Positions 27,023-36,150 of a DNA stretch of 64,000 nucleotides are shown in pieces. Position numbers and translations under genes: made by a program. Under the pieces are notes generated by a model. That model made no database searches, had not been told where the DNA came from, and worked only from the letters and a program-made list of their open reading frames with translations. The first letter of the stretch is position 1. The number at the start of each line of letters is the position of its first letter. The stretch comes from JANQIO01 sp036351375 (GTDB lineage Bacteria; Pseudomonadota; Gammaproteobacteria; Pseudomonadales; Halieaceae): the NCBI GenBank assembly GCA_036351375.1, contig JAZBOY010000186.1, positions 98,089 to 162,088 of the forward strand, written 5' to 3'.

Positions 27023-27480
27023 TGGGCTGGGACCTGCCCCAGCCGCATACCCTGCGTTTCCAGGTCGAGGCGGAGCATATCGACGGTCTACGCCACACCA
27101 ATAACGCGGTCTATGTCGTCTGGTGCGAACAGGTGGCCTGGGATCACTCCATCACCCTCGGCCTGGACCTCACGGCCTACCAGCGACTCGACCGCGCCAT
27201 GGTGATTACCCGCAGCGAGTTCGACTACCTCAAGCCCTCCTACGAAGGCGATGAGCTGGTGGCGGCCACCTGGATCGTCGAGTGGGACCAAAAGCTGACC
27301 ATGCGCCGACACTTCCAGGTAATGCGACCCGCCGACGGCAGCACCTTGTTGCGGGCGGCCATGCAGTTTGCATGCGTGGAGCTTTCGACGGGCAGGCCGC
27401 GGCGCCTGCCCCGGGAATTCATCGACGGCTATGGGCCTGCCATCGTGCCCGACACTAGCAGCGTGACCAGTCGAAGCTGA
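27022..27480 (+). CDS. Acyl-CoA thioesterase, 4HBT hot-dog fold
   Basis: The 152-residue protein has the signature region HIDGLRHTNNAVYVVWCEQVAW, a 4-hydroxybenzoyl-CoA thioesterase/YbgC-like motif (cf. D..GH.NN..Y in relatives), and later SEFDYLKPSYEGDELV. It probably hydrolyses acyl-CoA or acyl-ACP; substrate chain length cannot be predicted. The start ATG overlaps the nhaC stop. Its 3' end overlaps the 3' end of convergent epmA by 26 nt. Confidence 0.82.
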   Translation: MGWDLPQPHTLRFQVEAEHIDGLRHTNNAVYVVWCEQVAWDHSITLGLDLTAYQRLDRAMVITRSEFDYLKPSYEGDELVAATWIVEWDQKLTMRRHFQVMRPADGSTLLRAAMQFACVELSTGRPRRLPREFIDGYGPAIVPDTSSVTSRS

Positions 27481-28387
27481 GCACCTGCTCCAGCCGCTCG
27501 GCACCCAGTTTCAGCATCAACAGGCGGTCCAGCCCCAGTGCCACCCCGGAGCAGTCCGGCAGGCCGGCCTGCACGGCGGCCAACAGGTCCTCGTCCAGAG
27601 GTCGGGGCGGCTCACCGCGGGCAGTGAGCACCTCGTTATCGGCCTCGAAGCGAGACCGCTGCTCCGCAGGGTCGGCCAGCTCGAAATAGCCGTTGGCCAG
27701 CTCCACCCCGTCGACATACAACTCGAAGCGCTCGGCCACGGTCGCGCCCCCCTCTCTGCGCAGGCGCGCCAGCGCCGCCTGCGATGCCGGGTAGTCATGG
27801 ACGAACACCCTGCCGGACAATGTCGGTTCCACCAGGTGCGTAAGCAGAAGGTCCAGCCAGGTATCTCGGGTTTCTTCGCCGCCCCCGTAATCCAGGCGTT
27901 CGCGGGCCAGCTGCTCCAGTTCCTCGCTGCTGGCCGTGAGGGGATCAATGCCCAGGCTGCGCTGGAACAGGTCGCGGTAGCTCAACACCTCCACCGGTGC
28001 TTCCCCGAGCACGCCTGCTACCAGCTCCGCCACCTCCTGCATCAGCTGCGCCAGGGAGAACCCTGGCCGGTACCACTCCAGCAGCGTGAACTCGGGGTTG
28101 TGCCGGGCGCCGGCCTCACCGTCGCGGAAGGCCTTGCAGACCTGGTAGATCGGCCCACTGCCCGCCGCCAGCAGGCGCTTCATGGCGTACTCCGGAGAGG
28201 TTTGCAGCCAGCGCTCACCGCCGGCCAGCGGCTGGATCGCGGGGTCGGTAATGGTGCTGCTGCAAAGCAGCGGGGTTTCGACTTCCAGCACGCCGCGGGC
28301 GTTGAAAAACGCCCGCAGCGTATTGAGCACTTCGGCGCGAGCCGCCAGGGCGGCGGGCGACGCCGAGGGTTGCCAGCTGGGGGTCAG
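27455..28387 (-). CDS. epmA: EF-P-(R)-beta-lysine ligase
   Basis: The protein is a class II lysyl-tRNA-synthetase-like enzyme without an anticodon-binding domain. Motif 2 is AFRDGEAGARHNPEFTLLEWYR and motif 3 is CSGVALGLDRLLML. It attaches beta-lysine to Lys34 of EF-P. The conserved N-terminal block SWQPSAS lies upstream of the first GTG (28330) and has no ATG, GTG or TTG in front; a CTG at 28387 that overlaps the efp stop (CTGA) is the only fitting start, giving 310 residues. Initiation at CTG is inferred. The gene is directly downstream of its substrate gene. Confidence 0.88.
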   Translation of the reverse strand: MTPSWQPSASPAALAARAEVLNTLRAFFNARGVLEVETPLLCSSTITDPAIQPLAGGERWLQTSPEYAMKRLLAAGSGPIYQVCKAFRDGEAGARHNPEFTLLEWYRPGFSLAQLMQEVAELVAGVLGEAPVEVLSYRDLFQRSLGIDPLTASSEELEQLARERLDYGGGEETRDTWLDLLLTHLVEPTLSGRVFVHDYPASQAALARLRREGGATVAERFELYVDGVELANGYFELADPAEQRSRFEADNEVLTARGEPPRPLDEDLLAAVQAGLPDCSGVALGLDRLLMLKLGAERLEQVLSFDWSRC

Positions 28388-28953
28388 GACTTGCCGCGGC
28401 CGACGTAATCGCCGGTACGCGTATCAATGCGAATGATTTCGCCCTGGCTGAGGAACAGCGGCACCTTGACCACGGCACCGGTGCTGAGCGTGGCGGGCTT
28501 ACTGCCGCCAGAGGCGGTATCGCCCTTCACGCCGGGGTCGGTTTCCACAATCTCCAGCTCGACGAAATTGGCCGCCACCACCGCCAGCGGTGAATCGTTG
28601 TAAAGCGTCACTTCACAGCGGTCGCCTTCCTTGAGCCACTGGGCGGAATCGCCCACGGCATCCTTATCGGCCTGGTACTGCTCGTAGGTATCCGGCTCCA
28701 TGAAATGCCAGAACTCACCGTCGCTGTACAGGTACTCCATGGTGCGGTCCATCACGTCAGCGCCTTCCAGGCTCTCGCCGGACTTGAAAGTGCGCTCCCA
28801 GACCCGGCCAGACTTGAGGTTGCGCAGCTTGACGCGGTTGAAGGCCTGGCCCTTGCCCGGTTTCACAAACTCGTTCTCGATGATGCTGCAGGGATCGCCG
28901 TCCAGCATTACCTTGAGACCGGAGCGAAATTCATTGGTGGAGAAAGTAGCCAT
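28384..28953 (-). CDS. efp: Translation elongation factor P
   Basis: The 189-residue protein has the three-domain EF-P structure; the loop FVKPGKGQAFNRVK places Lys at position 34, the site modified by EpmA in enterobacteria. EF-P relieves ribosome stalling at polyproline runs. EpmA is encoded immediately downstream. The aminomutase gene epmB, usually close to efp, is not present in the window. The C-terminus ends RTGDYVGRGKS, a usual EF-P form. Confidence 0.97.
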   Translation of the reverse strand: MATFSTNEFRSGLKVMLDGDPCSIIENEFVKPGKGQAFNRVKLRNLKSGRVWERTFKSGESLEGADVMDRTMEYLYSDGEFWHFMEPDTYEQYQADKDAVGDSAQWLKEGDRCEVTLYNDSPLAVVAANFVELEIVETDPGVKGDTASGGSKPATLSTGAVVKVPLFLSQGEIIRIDTRTGDYVGRGKS

Positions 28954-29427
28954 ATGCCTGAGTGTTCCTGTGCATTCTGCCTGCTGAAAAGGGCGGCTAT
29001 CATACCCTGAAGTGCCCTGCTATGGCAGCCCGTTCATCGCCGCATCCCTTTAAATACGCGGATCCCGGAACAGGTTGCTCATTCTCGACTATGTCGCTGG
29101 ACAGGCCCGTGCAATGGTGATTCACTGTCGATATTGTCCGAAGGGTGGGGATTCCTGCGGGCAATTAGCCGATTACGTCACCCGGGCGCCTGTTCAGTGC
29201 TATTATTATGCGCTCGTGAGGGGTAACCGAACGGTAATACGCGTGTTATATGGCAGTCATCCTGGCGGGTGTCGGCCAGGCGCGAGATGCGGTAGTTCAG
29301 CACGGCCCATAGCGCCGGAACAGTCCGCCTTGCCGTATGCTGCGTGAAATGAAAAGTGTTCCTAAAACATGTACTTAGGTAACATTACGCAGCGGCTGAC
29401 AAAAACTTATAAGGCAGAGCCCGTGCT
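28954..29427. other. Intergenic region between efp and the PilZ-like gene
   Basis: About 470 nt separate these divergent genes. It must hold promoters for both. A 90-codon frame at 29075-29347 has no ribosome site and no recognisable content, so it was not accepted. No terminator, RNA gene or repeat was identified; AAGGCAGAG precedes the downstream ATG. Confidence 0.5.
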
Positions 29428-31221
29428 ATGAGCAAAAACGAGCCAATCAAGCTGAGGATACCCCGGCAGGACCTGTCGGAGTTTGTTCTGTTTGGCTTGA
29501 CGGCAGACCAGGCCGCCAACTGGGCTGAAAGCCTGCCCATGGCCAACCCGGCCCAGGTAGCCCAGCAGCTTCGCAGCGCCATGAGCGACCTGAACCGGGT
29601 CGATATGCGCCCGGATATCCGCTTCGAGATTCTCGAGGCTTTGCGCCCGGTCACTCACACGGCTCTCTCCACGCTGTCCAAGTTTTATCTGAACCAGCCG
29701 ATCGTGCTGCCGGACGAGCCGCGCAAGGCCGCCAAACTCGCGCAGAACCTGTTCGAACTGGTCACCACTGCTTACACCATTGTCGCCATCCAGACCATCC
29801 AGCGCCGCCAGGAAATCTCTGGCGCGAACCCGGCCAAGCTGGTGTGTATGGCGCTGCACCGCGCCATCACCTCGGCCAGCATGAAGCTGCTGGTGTCATA
29901 CCAGCTCTACCAGCCTGTAGAAATCAACGCCTGGATGGAGCTGCACCAACTGTTCCTGCTGGCGGAGCGCCAGAAGCTTTCAAGCCAGCTGGTGGTGGAC
30001 AGTATTGCCGGCGACGGCAGCATCACCGATACCTACCTGCGGGCGCTGTTGCTGGGTAGCTGTAAACCCAACCAGCTGCGCCAGCGCGACCTGGCCGGCG
30101 TGTTCAAGGGTCTGCGCGAGTGGGTCGAGCACATCGACCTCACCATGCCGGACGAACACGCCGACGGCCTGTTCCTGGTGGACTTCGCCAGTGACCACCC
30201 GCCGATCTACGCCTCCCTGTACAGCGAGATCCCCGGCGAGAACTGCCGCCTGATCAACACCGACAAGCTGGTCGACTTCCTGCAGAACCTGCGCATCGAC
30301 ACCGGCGAGCAGTCCATCGTGTTCGACAAGGACACCGTGGTCTCGCCCAACGTGCTCGACCATGTGATCACCGCCTGGGGCGTGATGAGCAAGCGCAATT
30401 TTGCGCGGGCGCCGGGCCAGGAAAAACTGTGGATTTCGGTGGGCCTGAGCAACACGCACTTCTATGTCAGCGGCGGCATCAACTTCGAGTCGCTGGTGTC
30501 CTCCTCCCATGCCCATATCCTTGACCAGGAAGCGGAGTCCTCGCCTACCGGTGACGACGCCATCAAGGAGAAGGAGCTGTGGGACAAGGTGTTCGACAGC
30601 GCCGGTCGCGACGACAGCCTGGCCCTGGAGGAGCTTGAGTTCCACATCCGCGAAGCGGGCATGGACGACAATATCAACAGCAAGGAACGCCACCCGGTGT
30701 TCCCCGTGCGCATGGCCAACGTCAGTCCCGGTGGTTACTGCCTGGAGTGGTCGGCGGATATTCCCAGCCACATCAAGACCGGTGACGTGATCGCCGTGCG
30801 GGAAGTTGACAACAGCGCCTGGAGCATCGCGGTCATCCGCTGGGTGAGCCAGCTCAAGGACCAGACTACCCTGCTCGGTGTGGAGCTGCTGAGCCCGCGG
30901 GCCACACCCTACGGCGCCCGCGTACAGCACAAGACCGGTGAAGACGGCGACCTGATGCGCGCCCTGCTGCTGCCGGAGATCAAGCTGGTGGGGCAGCCGA
31001 ATACCCTGATTACGCCGCGGGTGGGCTTCAAGGAACGCCAGAAGGTCACTTTGATACGCGGCGGCACTGAATCCTACATCCAGCTGTTCAAGAAGGTGTC
31101 GTCTACCGCCGCCTACAACCAGTTCGAGTTCCGCTACATCCAGCAGCTCGACGAGGTCGCCGCCCGCGACCGCGCTGAGGTGGTGGATACTTCCTTCAGC
31201 TCAATCTGGTCGGAAATCTGA
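29428..31221 (+). CDS. PilZ-like C-terminal domain protein of unknown function
   Basis: The 597-residue soluble protein is largely helical in its first 400 residues (IQTIQRRQEISGANPAK, LLVSYQLYQPVEINAWMEL). Around residues 425-540 lies a beta-barrel-like segment with RMANVSPGGYCLEWS, followed by GDVIAVREVDNSAWSIAVIRWV, consistent with a PilZ-type or degenerate cyclic-di-GMP-binding domain, though the arginine-rich RxxxR motif is not clear. It lies next to serB, as do PilZ-type genes in Pseudomonas. No further function is assigned. It is convergent with serB. Confidence 0.65.
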   Translation: MSKNEPIKLRIPRQDLSEFVLFGLTADQAANWAESLPMANPAQVAQQLRSAMSDLNRVDMRPDIRFEILEALRPVTHTALSTLSKFYLNQPIVLPDEPRKAAKLAQNLFELVTTAYTIVAIQTIQRRQEISGANPAKLVCMALHRAITSASMKLLVSYQLYQPVEINAWMELHQLFLLAERQKLSSQLVVDSIAGDGSITDTYLRALLLGSCKPNQLRQRDLAGVFKGLREWVEHIDLTMPDEHADGLFLVDFASDHPPIYASLYSEIPGENCRLINTDKLVDFLQNLRIDTGEQSIVFDKDTVVSPNVLDHVITAWGVMSKRNFARAPGQEKLWISVGLSNTHFYVSGGINFESLVSSSHAHILDQEAESSPTGDDAIKEKELWDKVFDSAGRDDSLALEELEFHIREAGMDDNINSKERHPVFPVRMANVSPGGYCLEWSADIPSHIKTGDVIAVREVDNSAWSIAVIRWVSQLKDQTTLLGVELLSPRATPYGARVQHKTGEDGDLMRALLLPEIKLVGQPNTLITPRVGFKERQKVTLIRGGTESYIQLFKKVSSTAAYNQFEFRYIQQLDEVAARDRAEVVDTSFSSIWSEI

Positions 31222-31241
31222 AGCCGGTTTACTAGCCCCGG

Positions 31242-32456
31242 CTACTGCGACTGGTAGCGGTCGCTGATCCCCAGCAAGTAGAGAATCCCGTCCAGGCCCA
31301 GCGTGGAAATGGCCTGTTCGGCGCTTTGTTTCACCAGCGGTTTGGCGCGGAAGGCAATGCCGAGGCCGGCAATGCGCAGCATGGGCAGGTCGTTGGCGCC
31401 GTCTCCTACCGCGATCACCTGCTGCAGGTCGATGCCCTCCCGCGCCGCGATGTCCTTCAACAGCGCCGCCTTGCGCTCACCGTCTACTATCTTACCGCTC
31501 ACCTCCCCGGTGACCTTGCCGTCGGCGATCTCCAGCGTGTTCGCGTAGACGTAATCGATACCCAGCATCTGCTTCAGGTGCTCGCCGAAGTAGCTGAATC
31601 CGCCGGAGAGGATGGCAGTCTTGTAGCCCAGGGAGCGCAGCGTACTGACCAGGTGCCGGGCGCCCTCGGTAAGAGGCAGCGACGCGGCGATCTCTTCCAG
31701 TACTGACTCATCCAGACCCTTCAGCAGACCCACCCGGCGCCGGAAGCTCTCGCTGAAATCGATCTCTCCGCGCATGGCCTGTTCGGTGATGGCTGCCACC
31801 TGCTCACCGACGCCGGCACGCTTGGCCAGTTCGTCGATCACCTCGGCCTCGATCAGGGTAGAGTCCATATCAAAGGCCACCAGCCGACGATTGCGGCGAT
31901 ACATGTTGTCTTCCTGGAAGGCAATGTCCACATCCATGTCCGCTGCCAGCTCCAGCAGGTCGGAGCGAAAGGCCGCGGTATCTTCCAGACGCCCGCGCAC
32001 CGAGAATTCGACGCAGGCCTTGCTCAGCGGCGGCAGCTCGCCGAGGGGGACCCGGCCGGACAGGCGGTGGATGTCGTCGATATTGAGACCGTAGCGCGAC
32101 ACCACGCCGGTGACGCGCGACAGCTGCAGCGCAGTGATCTTGCGGGCCAGCAGGCTGACGATGTAGCGAGCCCGGCCCTGGCCGCCGACCCAGTGGTCGT
32201 AGCTGTCTTCATCGATCGGGGTAAAGCGGACTTTGAGAGCCAGCCCCTCGATGCGGGATTCAAGTTCCCTGAGCACCGGCGCCTGGTCGTAGGGGCCCGG
32301 CAGCTCCACCAGCACCCCCAGCGCGAGGTGGTCGTGGATCACCGCCTGGCCGATATCCAGCACATTGATGTCGTATCCGGCGAGGATCTCTGTGACGGCT
32401 GAGGTAACACCGGGCTTGTCATCACCCGAAATGTTAATCAACAATATCTCTTTCAC
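31242..32456 (-). CDS. serB: Phosphoserine phosphatase
   Basis: The 404-residue enzyme catalyses the last step of serine synthesis, phosphoserine to serine. The N-terminal half has ACT-type regulatory segments (INISGDDKPGVTSAVTEIL), the C-terminal half is a HAD phosphatase with nucleophile motif VAFDMDSTLIEAEVIDELA, the motif SGGFSYF and the metal-binding GDGANDLPM. It starts at a GTG. The length fits Pseudomonas-type SerB with an extra ACT domain rather than the short E. coli form. Confidence 0.96.
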   Translation of the reverse strand: MKEILLINISGDDKPGVTSAVTEILAGYDINVLDIGQAVIHDHLALGVLVELPGPYDQAPVLRELESRIEGLALKVRFTPIDEDSYDHWVGGQGRARYIVSLLARKITALQLSRVTGVVSRYGLNIDDIHRLSGRVPLGELPPLSKACVEFSVRGRLEDTAAFRSDLLELAADMDVDIAFQEDNMYRRNRRLVAFDMDSTLIEAEVIDELAKRAGVGEQVAAITEQAMRGEIDFSESFRRRVGLLKGLDESVLEEIAASLPLTEGARHLVSTLRSLGYKTAILSGGFSYFGEHLKQMLGIDYVYANTLEIADGKVTGEVSGKIVDGERKAALLKDIAAREGIDLQQVIAVGDGANDLPMLRIAGLGIAFRAKPLVKQSAEQAISTLGLDGILYLLGISDRYQSQ

Positions 32457-32547
32457 GCCCGCCGCCTCTAAAAAGCGCTTATTCTACAGCGCCCGTCGAG
32501 CGAGCGCAGGTTCCGGCGGCCACTCCACCGGCAAGACAAGGACTCGC

Positions 32548-33729
32548 ATGCACAGGATTTCCCAGCGACTGGCAATGCTCTGCGGGAGCCTTTGCCTGGC
32601 GCTTGCGCTGCTGCTGGTGCTGATCGGCAACCTCTCCAGCCGCTATATCCTCGAGCAACAATCTGCCGATCACCTGGCTTCCCTGGCAGGGCAGCTCGCC
32701 GTGCAGGTCGCGCCGGCGGTCGATGCCGCCGACCTGGTACGACTGGAAGCCACCCTGCGCAGCCTGCGCGAGCGGCACGGCCTGCAACAAATCACTGTGA
32801 ACGACCTGGACCAGCGTCCGCTGGGCCAGACCGGCGCCGGGGTGGCGGAAGACTCGGTATTTGCCCGCGCCGCCGTCACCATTGACGGCAATATCGCCGG
32901 CGAGCTGGTGCTGGCGACGGCACCGGACCCGGCGTTACAGGAACAGCGCGGCATGTTCTTCGGGCTGCTGGTACTGGGTGTGCTCGGCAGCCTGTTTGCA
33001 GCAGCCCTGGCCGGACGCTGGGGCCAGCAGTATGCAGCGCGTATCAACGCGCTGCGAGAAACCCTGGGTGATACCGGCCCGGCGGATGACGAAATCGAAT
33101 CCCTGTCGCGGGCGGTGGACACGCTTCCGCTGGACCTGCTGCGACCGCCGCCGGACAGTGAATCCGCCACAGACTTCCAGGAATCGGGTTTGCTGTACGT
33201 AAACCTCGCGAGCCTGGTGCGCTACGTGGAAACCCTCGACGAACACTCGCTGCTGGAATACACCGAGGCCCAGCGCGAGATGATTGCCGCTACCGCGAGC
33301 CTCTACGGGGGCCAGCTGTCGGTCGCACGGGAGTTCGGCATTCTGCTGAGCTTTGCCGGTGAGCACCCGGCGGGCAGCCCGGCCTTTCGCGCCATATCCT
33401 GCGGCTGGCTGCTGCGCCTGGTGGCAGCCGACCTCGACCAGCGCCGCCGTCTGAGTTACAGCATCGGCCTGGCCTGCGGTATCGGCGAATCTGGTCGCGA
33501 AGGTCGCGATATCTACCCGGCGCTTTACAACCAGCACATCATTGAGGAGCTGGCGGCGCGCCAGCAACCGGGCGCCCTGGTGCTCAGTGAGGCGGTTACG
33601 GCAGACGCCGACGTCGCCGCGCGCTGTATGCTGGAAGGCCTGGAGCTGCAGGGCTTCGAGGAGCCCTATGACGACCTGCTGGAGCGGCAGCGACTGCTGC
33701 TGGCGCAGCAGCTTGCCGGGGGCGCGTAG
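32548..33729 (+). CDS. AhpA/YtjB-like membrane protein
   Basis: The 393-residue protein has an N-terminal helix (MLCGSLCLALALLLVLIG), a periplasmic segment of about 110 residues, a second helix (FFGLLVLGVLGSLFAAALAG) and a cytoplasmic remainder. Smp/YtjB and AhpA relatives are found divergent from serB in gammaproteobacteria, exactly as here. The frame is open from 32365, but the ATG at 32548 is preceded by AAGGA and begins the hydrophobic helix. The C-terminal half resembles nothing with a known reaction. Function uncertain; a virulence or membrane sensing role has been proposed for relatives. Confidence 0.75.
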   Translation: MHRISQRLAMLCGSLCLALALLLVLIGNLSSRYILEQQSADHLASLAGQLAVQVAPAVDAADLVRLEATLRSLRERHGLQQITVNDLDQRPLGQTGAGVAEDSVFARAAVTIDGNIAGELVLATAPDPALQEQRGMFFGLLVLGVLGSLFAAALAGRWGQQYAARINALRETLGDTGPADDEIESLSRAVDTLPLDLLRPPPDSESATDFQESGLLYVNLASLVRYVETLDEHSLLEYTEAQREMIAATASLYGGQLSVAREFGILLSFAGEHPAGSPAFRAISCGWLLRLVAADLDQRRRLSYSIGLACGIGESGREGRDIYPALYNQHIIEELAARQQPGALVLSEAVTADADVAARCMLEGLELQGFEEPYDDLLERQRLLLAQQLAGGA

Positions 33730-33758
33730 TCCGGGGCGCGTAGCCCGGGGCGCGTAGC
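33716..33758. repeat. Three tandem copies of a 14-15 nt unit spanning a stop codon
   Basis: Units at 33716-33730, 33731-33744 and 33745-33758 share CCGGGGCGCGTAG; the second and third are identical and the first has one extra G. The first contains the end and TAG stop of the AhpA-like gene, so the copies repeat the stop codon. Two GCCGGC hexamers follow at 33757-33762 and 33771-33776 and could pair between the convergent genes. Confidence 0.7.
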
Positions 33759-33781
33759 CGGCCGTACCTCGCCGGCCGCAC

Positions 33782-36040
33782 CTACCCGTCGACCAGAACT
33801 TCCATGCGATCAACCTTCTGGTAGCCCCGCGGCAGCTTGTTGCCGCGCCGGCCGCGTTCGCCGCGGTAGTGCTCCAGCTCGGAAAACTTCATCGCCTTGT
33901 GCTGCTTGCCGGCGTGTACCACCAGTGAGTCGTTCTCAGTGAGCACCTGCACGGCGACCACGAATTCCTCGCGACTCTGCACACGCGCAGAGGGGATGGA
34001 TATCAGCTTGTTGCCTTTGCCGCGGGCCAGCTGCGGCAGGTCTTCCAACGGGAAGATCAGCATGCGTCCCTCGTTGCTGACCGCGGCGACGTAGGCGCAT
34101 TCCACCTGGTCGACCCGCGCCGGGTTGAGGACCCGGGCGCCCTTGGGAAGTGACAGCACTGACTTGCCGGCGCGGTTCTTGGTCTGCATGTCCTCGAGCT
34201 TGCCGACAAAGCCATAGCCCGCATCGGAGGCCAGCAGGTAGAGCTGCCCCGGCTCCCCCGCCATGATGCCTTCGAAGGTTGCGCCCGACGGCGGATTGAT
34301 GCGGCCGGTCACCGGTTCGCCCTGGCCCCTCGCGGAAGGCAGGTTGTGGGAGGTCACGGTGTAGGCACGCCCGGTAGAGTCGAGAATCACGGTGGGCTGG
34401 TTGGTGCGGCAGGCCACCGACATCTTGTAGGCATCGCCGGATTTGTAGCTCAGCGACGACGGGTCGACCTCGTGCCCCTTGGCGGCGCGAATCCACCCCT
34501 TCTCCGACATGACCACGGTAATCGGGTCGTTGGTCATCAGCTCCAGTTCGCTGAAGGCGCGGGCTTCTTCACGTTCCGCCAGCACCGAGCGGCGCTCGTC
34601 GCCAAACTTCTCGGCGGTGGCGGTCAGCTCTTTCTTGATCAGCGTCTTGAGACGCGCCTCTGAGCCCAGAACTTTCTGCAGCTCGTCGCGCTCGGCGCTG
34701 AGCTCGTCCTGTTCGCCGCGAATTTTCATCTCTTCAAGCTTGGCGAGGTGGCGCAGTTTCAGTTCGAGAATTGCCTCGGCCTGATCATCGGACAGCTTGA
34801 AGCGCTTCATCAGCACCGGCTTTGGCTTGTCCTCGGTGCGGATGATGTGGATGACCTCATCGATATTGAGAAAGGCCACCAGGTAGCCTTCGAGGATGTG
34901 CAGCCGCTTCAATACCTTGTCGAGGCGATACTCGAGGCGCCGGCGTACCGTCTCGGTGCGGAACTTGAGCCACTCCTTGAGCATGGGCACCAGGCCCTTC
35001 ACTCCTGGGCGGCCGTCGATGCCGATCACGTTGAGGTTGACCCGGTAGGTTCGCTCGAGATCGGTGGTGGCGAACAGGTGGCTCATCAGCGCGTCGCGAT
35101 CGACCCGGTTGGAACGCGGCACGATTACCAGGCGCGTGGGATTCTCGTGGTCTGACTCGTCGCGCAGGTCTGCGACCATGGGCAGCTTTTTGGTCTGCAT
35201 CTGCTGGGCGATCTGTTCGAGCACTCTCGAACCCGAGGCCTGGTAGGGCAGCGCGTTGACCACGATTTCCCCGGCCTCCACCTCCCAGGTGGCGCGCATG
35301 CGCAGGGCGCCGCGACCGCTTTCATACATGGCCAGGATTTCTTCCCGCGGAGTGATGATTTCCGCCTCGGTAGGAAAATCCGGCGCCTTGAGAATCTCAC
35401 AGAGCTCGGTGACCGTGGACTTGGGTTTCTCCAGCAGGTGGATGGTGGCTGCCACCACTTCCCTGAGGTTATGAGGTGGGATATCCGTGGCCATGCCCAC
35501 CGCAATCCCCGTGGTGCCGTTCAACAGCACATTGGGAACCTGCGCCGGCAGTACCGAGGGCTCGTTGAGGGTGCCGTCGAAATTCGGAATCCAGTCCACC
35601 GTGCCCTGGCCCAGCTCCGACAGCAGCACTTCGGCGTAGGGCGCCAGCCGCGATTCGGTGTAGCGCATGGCGGCGAAGGACTTCGGGTCATCCGGGGAGC
35701 CCCAGTTGCCCTGGCCGTCCACCAGCGGATAGCGGTAGCTGAAGGACTGTGCCATCAGCACCATGGCCTCGTAGGCGGCACTGTCGCCGTGGGGGTGGAA
35801 CTTGCCGATGACGTCGCCGACCGTGCGCGCGGATTTCTTGTGCTTGGCGCTGGCCTTGAGGCCCAGTTCACTCATCGCGTACACGATGCGGCGCTGGACC
35901 GGTTTCAGGCCGTCGCCCAGGTGCGGCAACGCGCGGTCGAGAATGACGTACATGGAGTAGTCCAGGTAGGCCTTCTCGGCATAGGTTTTGAGCGATACCT
36001 GTTCGGTACCGTCCTCGTCGATAATCACGCTCTCAGACAT
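33782..36040 (-). CDS. parC: DNA topoisomerase IV subunit A
   Basis: The 752-residue protein has the GyrA/ParC breakage-reunion domain with the catalytic Tyr in AAMRYTESRLAPYAEV, and a C-terminal beta-propeller with ParC-type repeats. The quinolone-determining region reads HPHGDSAAYEAMVLM, so the Ser and Glu positions altered in resistant strains are wild-type. It decatenates daughter chromosomes together with ParE, which is not in the window. The order serB, AhpA-like, parC matches the Pseudomonas arrangement. Confidence 0.97.
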   Translation of the reverse strand: MSESVIIDEDGTEQVSLKTYAEKAYLDYSMYVILDRALPHLGDGLKPVQRRIVYAMSELGLKASAKHKKSARTVGDVIGKFHPHGDSAAYEAMVLMAQSFSYRYPLVDGQGNWGSPDDPKSFAAMRYTESRLAPYAEVLLSELGQGTVDWIPNFDGTLNEPSVLPAQVPNVLLNGTTGIAVGMATDIPPHNLREVVAATIHLLEKPKSTVTELCEILKAPDFPTEAEIITPREEILAMYESGRGALRMRATWEVEAGEIVVNALPYQASGSRVLEQIAQQMQTKKLPMVADLRDESDHENPTRLVIVPRSNRVDRDALMSHLFATTDLERTYRVNLNVIGIDGRPGVKGLVPMLKEWLKFRTETVRRRLEYRLDKVLKRLHILEGYLVAFLNIDEVIHIIRTEDKPKPVLMKRFKLSDDQAEAILELKLRHLAKLEEMKIRGEQDELSAERDELQKVLGSEARLKTLIKKELTATAEKFGDERRSVLAEREEARAFSELELMTNDPITVVMSEKGWIRAAKGHEVDPSSLSYKSGDAYKMSVACRTNQPTVILDSTGRAYTVTSHNLPSARGQGEPVTGRINPPSGATFEGIMAGEPGQLYLLASDAGYGFVGKLEDMQTKNRAGKSVLSLPKGARVLNPARVDQVECAYVAAVSNEGRMLIFPLEDLPQLARGKGNKLISIPSARVQSREEFVVAVQVLTENDSLVVHAGKQHKAMKFSELEHYRGERGRRGNKLPRGYQKVDRMEVLVDG

Positions 36041-36150
36041 GTAACAACTCGATTGTGATAGACGCCGTCGCTTTCCGGATGTGCGCCGGGAACGAACGTC
36101 CCGGCGGAAAACGACAGGCTGTAAGGGAGCCCGCGAACCGGGCTCCGCTG

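Noticed and set aside
29075..29347. A 90-codon frame in the efp upstream gap with several cysteines
   Set aside because: No ribosome site and no recognisable content; more likely chance.
36126..36146. GGAGCCCG/CGGGCTCC stem-loop downstream of the cyclic-nucleotide-domain gene
   Set aside because: No T run on either strand, so it was not called a terminator.
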